Shown here: positions 1 to 7,949 of the stretch, in pieces
Layout of the letters: each line of letters opens with the position of its first letter
How positions within the stretch are numbered: position 1 is the stretch's first letter
Assembly: GCF_002300555.2 (NCBI RefSeq)
Contig: NZ_NTHN02000051.1
Location: 1 to 41,604 of the forward strand
From: Alloyangia mangrovi
Lineage (GTDB): Bacteria; Pseudomonadota; Alphaproteobacteria; Rhodobacterales; Rhodobacteraceae
Direction: 5' to 3'
Length of the DNA: 41,604 nucleotides
Translations under genes and position numbers: made by a program
The notes under the pieces: generated by a model
What the model was told of the DNA's origin: nothing
Databases searched by the model: none
The model's input: the letters and a program-made list of their open reading frames with translations, nothing else

Positions 1-26
1 CAAGCAGTTTCAAGATTTACCGAACA

Positions 27-218
27 ATGTCCTACCTCGACAATATCCGCACCTTCGTCCGTGTCTACGAGTTGGGCAGCATGTCCGCCGCGGGACGGGT
101 GTCGGGGCGCCGAGGGGGCGGAAAACTGCCCGGAAATCGAGCCTTACGCAACGTGCGGCCAGCGGCCGGTGGCGAGGCGCGGAAGCCGGCACTGGCCAGC
201 AAAAATTCTCCTCGCTAA
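27..218 (+). pseudogene. LysR-family regulator, N-terminal remnant
   Basis: The ATG at 27 opens a reading frame beginning MSYLDNIRTFVRVYELGSMS and continuing AAGR, which is the typical first helix-turn-helix segment of LysR regulators of the MSYLDNIRTFV type. After about residue 24 (position 98) the similarity stops abruptly: the following residues to the stop at 218 are unrelated to the LysR fold, and no other frame on this strand continues it. About 275 residues of a normal LysR protein are missing. The sequence downstream looks like the upstream region of the aldehyde dehydrogenase, so this is probably the scar of a deletion or an assembly join. It cannot make a working regulator. Confidence 0.6.
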
Positions 219-325
219 GACTTTTGCAGAACCTTCGGTCGCGACGCTGCCCCGCGGCGGCTGGAATGCTGCGCGGCGCGTCCTGCCAACGACACGAAGC
301 GCACAAGACCAACATGAGGTGCCAC

Positions 326-1789
326 ATGACCATCGCTTTCGATCCCGACAGGCTGACCCTGCCGAACCAGCATTTCATTGGCGGCGAATACGTCTCGGGT
401 GACGACGCGCTGGAACTGCGCTCACCCTCCACCGGCAAGCTGCTCGGCGCCATCCCCTGCGCCGATGCGGCTCTGGTCGACCGCGCGGTGGTGAACGCCC
501 GCAAGGCGCTCGAGACCTCGGGCTGGGCCGGGCTGCAGCCGCGTGCCCGGCTGCGCGCGCTCTATGCCTGGGCCGAGTTGATCGAACGCGAGGCCGAAAC
601 GCTGGCCAAGCTCGAGGCGATCTGCTCCTCGCGGCCCTATGCCGCGGCGCTGGCCGGGGACGTGATGGTGACCGCCGAGCAGATCAAGTTCTTCGCCGAG
701 TTCGCCGACAAGGAGGCGGGCACGCTGGTGCCGACGGCGGACAGCCAGTTCGGCTTCATCTCGGACCACCCCTACGGCGTGATCGGGGCGATCACCCCGT
801 GGAACTTCCCGATCTCGATGGCCGCCTGGAAGCTCGGCCCGGCGCTGTCGGCAGGCAACGCGGTGGTGCTGAAACCCTCGGAGATGACCCCTTACACTAC
901 GCTCTACCTTGCCGAGTTGGCGGTGAAGGCGGGGCTCCCGGCGGGGCTGATCAACGTGGTTCTGGGGGACGGGCCGACCACCGGTGCCGCGATCACCGGC
1001 CATGCGGGCATCGACAAGGTCTCGTTCACCGGCTCGACCCGCGCCGGGGCCGCGATCATGGAGAACATCGCCCGCACCGGCATCAAGCCGATGACGCTGG
1101 AGCTCGGCGGCAAGAGCCCGATGGTGGTCTTCGCCGACGCCGACCTCGACGTGACCGCCGACGCGCTGGTCACCGGCATCATCCCCAACGCGGGGCAGTT
1201 CTGCGTTGCCGGCTCGCGGATGATCGTCGAGGCCAGCGTTGCCGATGAGCTGGCGGCCAAGCTGTCGGAGCGGTTTGCCAAGATCACCCCGTCGGCGACC
1301 CATAACGCCGAGGCGGGCTTCTCGCCGATCATCTCGGAAAAGCAGCTTCAGCGCATCGACAGCATCGTGCAGGCCGCGACCCATCAAGGCGCGGAACTGA
1401 TCTGCGGCGGCGGGCGCTTCGAACACGAGGGCGCCTTCTATCGGCCCACCCTAATTGGCGGCGTCGACGAGACGAATCCGGCGGTGCGCGAGGAGATCTT
1501 CGGCCCGGTGGCGACCTTCCAGACCTTCGAGACGGAAGAACAGGCCATGCAACTCGCCAGCCATCCGACCTACGGTCTGGCGGCCGGGCTCTTCACCTGC
1601 GATCTGTCGCGCGCGCTGCGCCTGACGCGCGACCTCGAGGCGGGCACCGTCTGGGTCAACCGCTACGGCCGCACCCGCGACCACATCCTTCCGACCGGCG
1701 GCTGGAAGGCGAGCGGGCTCGGCAAGGACCTCGGGCGCGAGGCCTATCTCGCCAACCGTCGGACGAAGACGGTGCTGATCGACCTCTGA
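326..1789 (+). CDS. NAD(P)-dependent aldehyde dehydrogenase
   Basis: The 487-residue product is a full-length cytosolic aldehyde dehydrogenase that oxidises an aldehyde to its acid. The NAD-binding stretch has TPWNFP around residue 157-162 with the oxyanion Asn160. The general base Glu259 lies in LELGGKSP and the catalytic Cys293 in GQFCVAGSR. The ATG at 326 is chosen because GAGGT lies just upstream and the protein then starts like its family; longer starts back to 224 read through non-family sequence. A terminator hairpin follows at 1817. Substrate cannot be read from sequence. The BCCT transporter and BKACE next door make a betaine- or trimethylamino-aldehyde plausible, but that is inference. 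The usual ETGKP-like segment near residue 100 reads ICSSRPY instead, a small deviation. Confidence 0.93.
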   Translation: MTIAFDPDRLTLPNQHFIGGEYVSGDDALELRSPSTGKLLGAIPCADAALVDRAVVNARKALETSGWAGLQPRARLRALYAWAELIEREAETLAKLEAICSSRPYAAALAGDVMVTAEQIKFFAEFADKEAGTLVPTADSQFGFISDHPYGVIGAITPWNFPISMAAWKLGPALSAGNAVVLKPSEMTPYTTLYLAELAVKAGLPAGLINVVLGDGPTTGAAITGHAGIDKVSFTGSTRAGAAIMENIARTGIKPMTLELGGKSPMVVFADADLDVTADALVTGIIPNAGQFCVAGSRMIVEASVADELAAKLSERFAKITPSATHNAEAGFSPIISEKQLQRIDSIVQAATHQGAELICGGGRFEHEGAFYRPTLIGGVDETNPAVREEIFGPVATFQTFETEEQAMQLASHPTYGLAAGLFTCDLSRALRLTRDLEAGTVWVNRYGRTRDHILPTGGWKASGLGKDLGREAYLANRRTKTVLIDL

Positions 1790-1816
1790 GACGCCTCTAT
1801 GTGAGAAGGTAAGAAA

Positions 1817-1844
1817 CGCCGGTCCCATGCGGGGCCGGCGTTTT
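1817..1844 (+). terminator. Rho-independent terminator after aldehyde dehydrogenase
   Basis: A 10-bp stem (CGCCGGTCCC with GGGGCCGGCG, one G-T wobble) around the loop ATGC is followed directly by TTTT, 28 bases after the dehydrogenase stop. It separates that gene from the transporter and argues against a transporter start at the TTG in 1843, which lies inside the T-tract. Confidence 0.8.
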
Positions 1845-1947
1845 GCTGTCCGTCCCGCGCCAGCGGCAGGCTGCAAATATCGGAACCATCGCGGAACTCA
1901 TCGGTTCGAAAGGGAGCCCACACGGAAATACACATAGGTTTGAGCCA

Positions 1948-3624
1948 TTGGAACAGCTTGCCCGCCGTCTCGGACTGCGTACCGATCCGACGATCTTCTT
2001 CATCTCCGCCGGTTTCACCATCGTCTTCGTTCTCGCGCTGGTGATCTTCCCCGAAGCCATAGGTGACGCCTTTGCTGCCGGGCGAAGCTGGATCGTGACC
2101 AACCTCGGCTGGTTCTTCGTGCTGGGGGTGAACGTCTGGCTGGGCTTCCTGATCTGGGCCGCCATGTCGCGCCACGGGCACATCCGGCTGGGCCGCAAGG
2201 GGGAGCGGCCGGTCTATTCGAACCTCTCGTGGTTCACCATGCTCTTCGCGGGCGGCATCGGCACGGTGCTGATGTTCTGGGGCGTGGCCGAGCCGATCAG
2301 CCATTTTTCCACCCCGCCGCTGCCGGGGGTCGAGCCCTACACCGAGGAGGCCGCCAAGGACGCGATCTCCATCGCGATCTACCACCTCGGGCTGCACACC
2401 TGGACGATCTTCACCCTGCCGGGGCTGGCATTTGCCTATTTCATCAACCGCTACGATCTGCCGGTACGGGTGAGCTCGGTGTTCTACCCGCTGCTGGGCG
2501 AGGGCATCCACGGTCCCATCGGCAAGGCCATCGACATCGCCTCGATCCTCGGCACGCTCTTCGGCGTGGCAGTCTCGCTCGGCCTGGGCTCTAGCCAGAT
2601 CGCCGCGGGTCTCGACGCGCTCTTCGGCACCGGCGACGGCGCCTTCGTGAAGGTGATGATCCTGACCGTTCTGACCATCGTGGCCGTGGGCTCGATTGTC
2701 GCCGGGCTCGACAAGGGCGTGAAGATGCTCTCGAACCTTAACATCGCCATGGCCGTGGCGCTGATGATCTTCGTCCTGGTCTGCGGCTCGACGCTTTTCC
2801 TGCTGCGCGGCATCGTGGAGACCTTCGGGCTTTACCTGTCGAACCTGCCGCGTCTGGCGTTCTGGAACGACATGCTGGCCAATGAGAACCCCAGCACCGA
2901 CGGCTGGGGCTGGCAGGGCAGCTGGACGGTGTTCTACTGGGCCTGGACCGTCACCTGGTCGCCCTTCATCGGGCTCTTCGTGGCGCGAATCTCGCGCGGG
3001 CGCACGGTGCGCGAGTTTGTCTTCGGCGTGCTCCTGGCGCCCTCGCTTTTCACCCTGATCTGGTTCGCCATCTTTGGCTGGCAGGCAATGGACTTTGACG
3101 GGCTGGGCCTCGCCGCACGCGAGGCGATGGGGGACAGCGCGGGCGAGATCAGCCGCGCCGTCGCCGACAGCGTGCCGCTGGCGATGTTCGCCTTCTTCGA
3201 ACACTTCCCCTTCACCACTTTCATCCAGGGCTTTGCGGTGGTGATCGTGGCGATCTTCTTCGCCACCTCCTCGGACTCGGCCTCGCTGGTAGTGGACATG
3301 CTCTGCACCGGCACAGCCACGCCCGGCCCGGTGCATCAGCGGGTGTTCTGGGGCGCGGCCGAAGGGGTCGTGGCAGCGATGCTGATCGTGCTGGCAGGGG
3401 ATGCGGGTCTCACCGCGCTGCAGCAGGTGATCACCGTCGTGGGCCTGCCGATCTTCGTGCTGGTGAGCATGATGATCCCGGCGATCATCCGCGGCTTCAA
3501 CGCCGAAGACATCGAGCATATCTCGATCGGCACGCGACCGGGCCTCGAGGAGTTCGGCCACGGCCCGGTGAGCGAGGAGAGCACCTCCGGCGGGCTGCGG
3601 CCGGAGCCGACCGCAGCCGAGTGA
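1948..3624 (+). CDS. BCCT-family betaine/carnitine/choline transporter
   Basis: This inner-membrane secondary transporter has about twelve hydrophobic segments and the BCCT signature WAWTVTWSP followed by ARISRGRTVREF (around 2940-3020). The family imports trimethylammonium compounds such as glycine betaine, carnitine or choline with Na+ or H+. There is also the ATSSDSASLVVD segment typical of the late helices. The start is uncertain: no in-frame ATG or GTG precedes the first membrane segment, so I use the TTG at 1948, giving 558 residues; a TTG at 1843 sits in the upstream terminator. The gene converges on the BKACE gene with only four bases between stops. The N- and C-terminal extensions are too short to be an osmosensory domain, so nutrient uptake is more likely than osmoregulation. 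Confidence 0.88.
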   Translation: MEQLARRLGLRTDPTIFFISAGFTIVFVLALVIFPEAIGDAFAAGRSWIVTNLGWFFVLGVNVWLGFLIWAAMSRHGHIRLGRKGERPVYSNLSWFTMLFAGGIGTVLMFWGVAEPISHFSTPPLPGVEPYTEEAAKDAISIAIYHLGLHTWTIFTLPGLAFAYFINRYDLPVRVSSVFYPLLGEGIHGPIGKAIDIASILGTLFGVAVSLGLGSSQIAAGLDALFGTGDGAFVKVMILTVLTIVAVGSIVAGLDKGVKMLSNLNIAMAVALMIFVLVCGSTLFLLRGIVETFGLYLSNLPRLAFWNDMLANENPSTDGWGWQGSWTVFYWAWTVTWSPFIGLFVARISRGRTVREFVFGVLLAPSLFTLIWFAIFGWQAMDFDGLGLAAREAMGDSAGEISRAVADSVPLAMFAFFEHFPFTTFIQGFAVVIVAIFFATSSDSASLVVDMLCTGTATPGPVHQRVFWGAAEGVVAAMLIVLAGDAGLTALQQVITVVGLPIFVLVSMMIPAIIRGFNAEDIEHISIGTRPGLEEFGHGPVSEESTSGGLRPEPTAAE

Positions 3625-3628
3625 GGGT

Positions 3629-4462
3629 TCAGGCCGCGCGCAGCCCCAGCAGCGCGCGGGCTTCGGCGGGGGTGGCGATGGAGCGACCGTGCTTCTGCGC
3701 CACCTCGACCGCCCGGGCCACCAGCGCGGCATTGGACGGTGCAAGCCTGTCCTTGTCGAGGCGGATGTTGTCCTCGAGCCCGGTGCGCAGGTGCCCGCCC
3801 GCGGCGGCGGCCCAGTCGTTCAGTTCGATCTGGTGCCGGCCGATCCCGGCGGCGCACCACGGGGCATCCTCTCCGAAGAGCACCTTCACCGTCTCGACGT
3901 AATAGTCGAACACCCGCTTTACTGCGGGCATCGAGTTCTTCACCCCCATGACGAACTGCACATAGGGCGTGCCCACCAACTCGCCGCGGTCGGCCATCGC
4001 TTTGGCCTGGTAGATGTGCGACAGATCGAACGCCTCGATCTCGGGCTTGATGCCGTAGGTCTTCATCTCTGAGGCGAGCCATTCCACCAGGTCCGGCGGG
4101 TTCTCGTAGACGCGGGTCGGGAAGTTGTTCGACCCTACCGAGAGCGAGGCCATGTCCGGTCGCAGCGACAGCATGCCGCCGCGGGTCTTGCCCGCGCCCG
4201 AGCGGCCACCGGTCGAGAGCTGCACGATCATTCCGGGGCAGTGTTTCTCGATCCCTTCCTTCAGCGCGGCGAAGCGCTCGGGGTCGGAGGTCGGCTTCCC
4301 CTCGTCGTCGCGCACGTGGCAATGGGCGATGGTGGCTCCGGCCTCGAAGGCTTCCTGCGTTGACTCGACCTGCTCGACCACGGTGATCGGCACGGCGGGG
4401 TTGTCCGCCTTGGTGGGCAGCGAGCCGGTGATGGCAACGCAGATGATGCAGGGCTGGGTCAT
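3629..4462 (-). CDS. Beta-keto acid cleavage enzyme (BKACE, DUF849 family)
   Basis: The 277-residue protein belongs to the Kce/BKACE family, Zn-dependent enzymes that condense a beta-keto acid with acetyl-CoA and release acetoacetate plus a new CoA ester. The zinc ligands known from Kce fit exactly: His47 and His49 in AHCHVRDD and Glu230 in GLEDNI; STGGRSG (83-89) and GIGRHQ (206-211) are also conserved. The ATG at 4462 begins MTQPCIICVAITGS, the normal family start. It lies downstream of the phospholipase D gene on the same strand (88 bases apart) and tail to tail with the BCCT transporter. Dehydrocarnitine cleavage is the reaction best suited to a BCCT partner, but other BKACE substrates (3-keto-5-aminohexanoate, beta-ketoadipate) cannot be excluded. 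Confidence 0.92.
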   Translation of the reverse strand: MTQPCIICVAITGSLPTKADNPAVPITVVEQVESTQEAFEAGATIAHCHVRDDEGKPTSDPERFAALKEGIEKHCPGMIVQLSTGGRSGAGKTRGGMLSLRPDMASLSVGSNNFPTRVYENPPDLVEWLASEMKTYGIKPEIEAFDLSHIYQAKAMADRGELVGTPYVQFVMGVKNSMPAVKRVFDYYVETVKVLFGEDAPWCAAGIGRHQIELNDWAAAAGGHLRTGLEDNIRLDKDRLAPSNAALVARAVEVAQKHGRSIATPAEARALLGLRAA

Positions 4463-4550
4463 GGCGGGGGACTCCGTCGCTTCGTTTCGGTGCCGTACCG
4501 GCACCTTGCCGGAAACATGTCGCAAGCCGCGGCCCGCCGCAACCGCGGGC

Positions 4551-6110
4551 TCAGAGCATCCATTCCACCGGCAGCCAGCCGATGACATGGGTCAGGCCGC
4601 GCTTCAGCAGCCCGGTGTTGGGCTCGTGATGGAAGACCAGCGGAGGGCCGACCTCGGGGGTGTTGGTCCAGACCAGATCTCCGGCGTCGTCCAGCGTCAC
4701 GTGATAGGCGTAGCGGGGCGTGTCGAGTTGCTCGGAAAGCGAGGCGGCGATGGTCGGGCTGTCGATCAGGATGCCCATCTCGGTGTTGATCTGGGCCGAG
4801 CGCGGGTCGAGGTTGAACGAGCCGATGAAGGCCCGCTTGCCGTCGATCCCGAAGACCTTGGCATGCAGCCCCGAGGCCGAGCCCGAAAGCACTTCGGGCA
4901 GGGATCGCTTCACGTGCTCCTCGCGCATGGCGCGCAGCTCGTAGAGCGTGACTCCGCCTGCGAGCAGCGGCTCGCGGTAGCGCATGTAGGCGGCATGCAC
5001 CGGCATCACGTCGGTGGCCTCCAGCGCGTTGGTCAACACCCGGACCCGCGCCCCCTTGCGGGCGAGGGTGATCAGCGCCTCGGTGCCGCGCTCGCCGGGG
5101 ATGAAATAGGCCGAGACCAGGTCGAGCTGGCTTTCCACCCCGCCGACGAGGTCGAACATTCGCTCGGCGATCTTGCTCTTGACGGTGGCACGGCCCAACC
5201 CCTTGGCGGGATCGTCGACGATCAGCTCGGCGGTGCCCCATTCCAGATCCAGCGCCCCGCCTTTCAACCCCGAAACGAGCCGGCTTTCTGCCACCACCTT
5301 CAGATAGCCATTGCCGACCGAGGAGCCGCGCGCTTCCTTCCCGGCCTCGGCCAGCGCCGGGGCGACGACGGGATCCAGCAGCAGGTCGGCGTCATAGGCA
5401 GAGGCGCTGTTCCAGTAGCGGTCGAAGGAGGTCGAGACGTCGCCGACGATCGGCCCCAGCGCCAGCGCGTCGACGTCGAAGAAATGCGTGCCCTCGCCGT
5501 ATTCGAAGTAGATGTCCCCGATGTTGCGCCCGCCGACCACGGTGGCGATCCCGTCCACGGTCATCGACTTGTTGTGCATCCGCCGGTTCAGGCGGCTGAA
5601 ATCGAAGAGATAGGAGGCGAGCTTGGGATTGCGCAGGGTGAAGGGGTTGAAGATGCGCACGTCGGCGCTCGGCATGGCGTCGAGCTCTGCGAGCAGGGCA
5701 TCGAGCCCGGGGATGCCGTTGTCGTCCACCAGCAGCCGCACCCGCACGCCCCGTTCGGCGGCGGCGCGCAGCTCGTCGAGCAGGATCAGTCCCGTCGTGT
5801 CGTCCTGCCAGATGTAGTATTGCGCGTCGATCGACTGTTGCGCCGCCCGCGCCAGAAGCACCCGCGCGGCAAAGGCGTCACGCCCGTCGGCAAGCGGAAG
5901 CACCCCGCTCTGCCCCGCGTGCGCGGCGGTGATCGGGGCGATGATCCGGCCAAGCTCTCCTTCTGAGTCAGGCGGCAGCTGCAGCTGCCTCTCGGCAAAA
6001 TTCCGGTCGGGCAGGGGGAAGATCAGCTTCATCCCGAAGACGAAGGTGACAAGCAGGAGAATGACAAAAAGAAGGACTTCAAGAAAACGCATCGGACGCA
6101 CCCACTTCAA
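4551..6110 (-). CDS. Phospholipase D / cardiolipin synthase-like protein (ClsC type)
   Basis: The 519-residue protein has one N-terminal membrane segment (about residues 8-28) and two HKD catalytic motifs: HNKSMTVDG (His179, Lys181, Asp186) and HAKVFGIDG (His416, Lys418, Asp423), each followed by the usual GGRNIGD or GSFNLDPRS stretch. This two-HKD layout with GGRNIGDIYFEY is that of ClsC/YmdC-like cardiolipin synthases, which join or transfer phosphatidyl groups at the inner membrane. A second start at 6092 (MRFLEVLL) is possible. The gene lies 177 bases downstream of the patatin-like lipase on the same strand, so a lipid-remodelling pair is possible but co-transcription is not shown. Enzyme class is clear, exact substrate is not. 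Confidence 0.9.
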   Translation of the reverse strand: MKWVRPMRFLEVLLFVILLLVTFVFGMKLIFPLPDRNFAERQLQLPPDSEGELGRIIAPITAAHAGQSGVLPLADGRDAFAARVLLARAAQQSIDAQYYIWQDDTTGLILLDELRAAAERGVRVRLLVDDNGIPGLDALLAELDAMPSADVRIFNPFTLRNPKLASYLFDFSRLNRRMHNKSMTVDGIATVVGGRNIGDIYFEYGEGTHFFDVDALALGPIVGDVSTSFDRYWNSASAYDADLLLDPVVAPALAEAGKEARGSSVGNGYLKVVAESRLVSGLKGGALDLEWGTAELIVDDPAKGLGRATVKSKIAERMFDLVGGVESQLDLVSAYFIPGERGTEALITLARKGARVRVLTNALEATDVMPVHAAYMRYREPLLAGGVTLYELRAMREEHVKRSLPEVLSGSASGLHAKVFGIDGKRAFIGSFNLDPRSAQINTEMGILIDSPTIAASLSEQLDTPRYAYHVTLDDAGDLVWTNTPEVGPPLVFHHEPNTGLLKRGLTHVIGWLPVEWML

Positions 6111-6154
6111 TCGGACCCGTCCGGTTGGGGTGAACGCGGCGCAACTCGCGCGCG

Positions 6155-6175
6155 CCGGTCGGAGCTTCCGACCGG
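6155..6175. repeat. 9-bp perfect inverted repeat between patatin and phospholipase D genes
   Basis: CCGGTCGGA and TCCGACCGG are separated by GCT. It lies in the 176-base gap below the patatin stop, on the path into the phospholipase D gene. There is no T-tract on the minus strand, so it may be a weak transcript-end hairpin or an operator; nothing more can be said. Confidence 0.5.
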
Positions 6176-6286
6176 TACCTGCGCGCCGCCGTTTTCCCTT
6201 CCGTCGCGGGTCTTTGCCGTCGCTTGGGAGAAATCCTAGCGCGAAACAGGCGCTTGCGTCGAGCGTTACCTACAGGCGCGGTTGGC

Positions 6287-7369
6287 TCAGGTCTGCAGCA
6301 TCTCGTTCAGGTAGCGCTCCCTGAGTTTCGCCGTGCCCCGTTTGCCGAGATGCTGGAAGTTCTCCTTCAGCCAGCCCGTCGCCGCGGCGCGCCCGGTTTC
6401 ATGCAATTCGAGCAGCATGTCGAGCGCCGGGTACATCTTGGTATGGGGGTCGAGCACGGACAGGCTCGCCTCGTCGTGGATCTCGTGGAAACGCAGCTCG
6501 TGCAGGTCGCGCAGCAGGTCCGAGCTGCTGTCGCCCTCATGCGACTTCATGTGCTCGATCAGCGCGTCCTGGATGATGGCGATGCCGCGCAATTCGGTGA
6601 GCAGCGCCTGGTTGAAGACCATCTCGCTGACCCGTTCGGTGATCTCTTCGGGCGAGCGCGCGGTGAAGGTGCGGCGGGCGGGGTTGATGGTGACCAGCAG
6701 CAGGTCGGCCTGCGGGGTGAAGCGCACGAGGGCGGCGATGGGCGGGTTGGCGGCATAGCCGCCGTCCCAGTAATCGACCCCGTCGATGGTTACAGGCGGG
6801 AAGCTCATCGGCAGGCAGGCCGAAGCGATGGCCACGTCGGGGCTGATCTCGTCGTTGCGGAAGATGCGCGCGCCGCCGCTGCGGGCATTGGTTGCCGACA
6901 CGAAGAGCTGCGGCGCACCTTCGCGCTTCAGCGCGTCGAAATCCACCTGCTCTGCGATCAGCTCGCGCAGGGCCATCTGCGCGGCGCGGCCCTGCCAGGG
7001 GCGCGACGAGACGGTGACCTGACCGCCGCTGACCATCTGCCACCAGGCGGCGGAAGCGGCGAAGAGCCCAGGGAAGGTCTCGAGCATCTGGAACACCGGC
7101 GTCGCCTCGCGCGCCGCGGCATTGACCGAGGTCCAGAACCGGCGAAGGGCCGCGCGCCCGCCCTCGCGCCCGCCGGTGGCGATGCCCGAGGCCACGACGA
7201 TGGCGTTCATCGCCCCGGCGCTGGCGCCGGAAAGCGCGCCGATTTCAAGGCGTTCCTCCTCGAGGAGCGCGTCGAGCACGCCCCAGGTGAAGGCCCCGTG
7301 TGCACCGCCACCCTGCAGCGCCACGTCGAGGATCAGCTTGTTGGATTCGTTGGATTTTGATGTCGTCAT
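6287..7369 (-). CDS. Patatin-like phospholipase family protein
   Basis: The 360-residue protein is a Ser-Asp dyad lipid acyl hydrolase of the patatin family. It shows the oxyanion loop QGGGAHGAF (19-27), the nucleophile elbow LSGASAG with Ser50, and the catalytic Asp201 in DYWDGGYAANPP. No signal peptide is visible, so it should act on the cytoplasmic side or on granules. The ATG at 7369 gives the usual short N-terminus before the first strand. It follows the GFA gene on the same strand after 112 bases. Relatives in this group of bacteria are often called phospholipases without known substrate; a role on membrane lipids or polyhydroxyalkanoate granules is inference only. Confidence 0.9.
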   Translation of the reverse strand: MTTSKSNESNKLILDVALQGGGAHGAFTWGVLDALLEEERLEIGALSGASAGAMNAIVVASGIATGGREGGRAALRRFWTSVNAAAREATPVFQMLETFPGLFAASAAWWQMVSGGQVTVSSRPWQGRAAQMALRELIAEQVDFDALKREGAPQLFVSATNARSGGARIFRNDEISPDVAIASACLPMSFPPVTIDGVDYWDGGYAANPPIAALVRFTPQADLLLVTINPARRTFTARSPEEITERVSEMVFNQALLTELRGIAIIQDALIEHMKSHEGDSSSDLLRDLHELRFHEIHDEASLSVLDPHTKMYPALDMLLELHETGRAAATGWLKENFQHLGKRGTAKLRERYLNEMLQT

Positions 7370-7481
7370 GGAAATGCAAAAAGCCTCCGGGGAAGGGAGA
7401 AATTCTGCGATGCAGCGTAACGCGGGCCGGGATTCGCCGCCAGCGGGCGGATCCGGCGATCGGCGGTGCCGCGCCGAAGGC

Positions 7482-7845
7482 TCAGCGGGTGGAGCCGGGC
7501 GGCATGTCGCAGCGCCCGTCGTAGCGCCGGGTCCGCAGCGTGAAGACGTCGAGGCCCTCGATGCAGCGGGCGTTGACGGCGATCCGGTCCCCCCCAACCG
7601 CTGCGCAGCACGGCAACACCGCACTCGGGGCAGAAGTGGTGGCCGCCATGGGCGTCGCGCCAGAGGTAGGTGGCCAGCCGTATGCTTTCGGTCTGCAGGG
7701 TCACCGCCTCGAGAGGCAGGAGCCAGCGCAGAAACCCTGTGCGGGCGCAGGTCGAACAGTTGCACTCGAGGATATCCTCGGGTTCGGCGTGCACTTCGGC
7801 GCGGAAGCGGCCGCAATGGCAGGAAATCGTATATGGCCGGGGCAT
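7482..7845 (-). CDS. GFA-family zinc-binding protein (frameshifted in this sequence)
   Basis: This is a small (about 120 residues after correction) protein of the GFA / CENP-V family. Zinc-ligand cysteines are visible: CHCG at 9-12, CNCSTC around 28-33 and FCPECG near 75. The start MPRPYTISCHCG is at 7845. The open frame breaks in a run of seven C at 7589-7595 (seven G on the coding strand). Reading six instead continues as GWGDRIAVNARCIEG and ends at 7482 with MPPGSTR, the normal family C-terminus. The shift is therefore probably a sequencing error. The family is named after glutathione-dependent formaldehyde-activating enzyme, but most members have no proven activity, so I assign no reaction. 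Confidence 0.8.
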
Positions 7846-7914
7846 GGGTGCGCTCGCGTCTGTCGGGCTTCGGCGCAGGATGCGCCCCGCCCGGCATCGG
7901 CGCAACGCTGGTGT

Positions 7915-7942
7915 GCCCGCCCAGACAGTGCTCCGGGCGGGC
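7915..7942 (-). terminator. Hairpin at the end of the PQQ dehydrogenase transcript
   Basis: GCCCGCCC and GGGCGGGC form an 8-bp stem just past the dehydrogenase stop at 7950. The minus-strand exit has no T-tract, so it may stabilise the 3' end or act with Rho rather than terminate on its own. Confidence 0.45.
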
Positions 7943-7949
7943 GCCGCGC

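Noticed and set aside
1744-3744. 666-codon minus-strand frame opposite the BCCT transporter
   Set aside because: Composition typical of an antisense shadow; the transporter on the plus strand is unmistakable.
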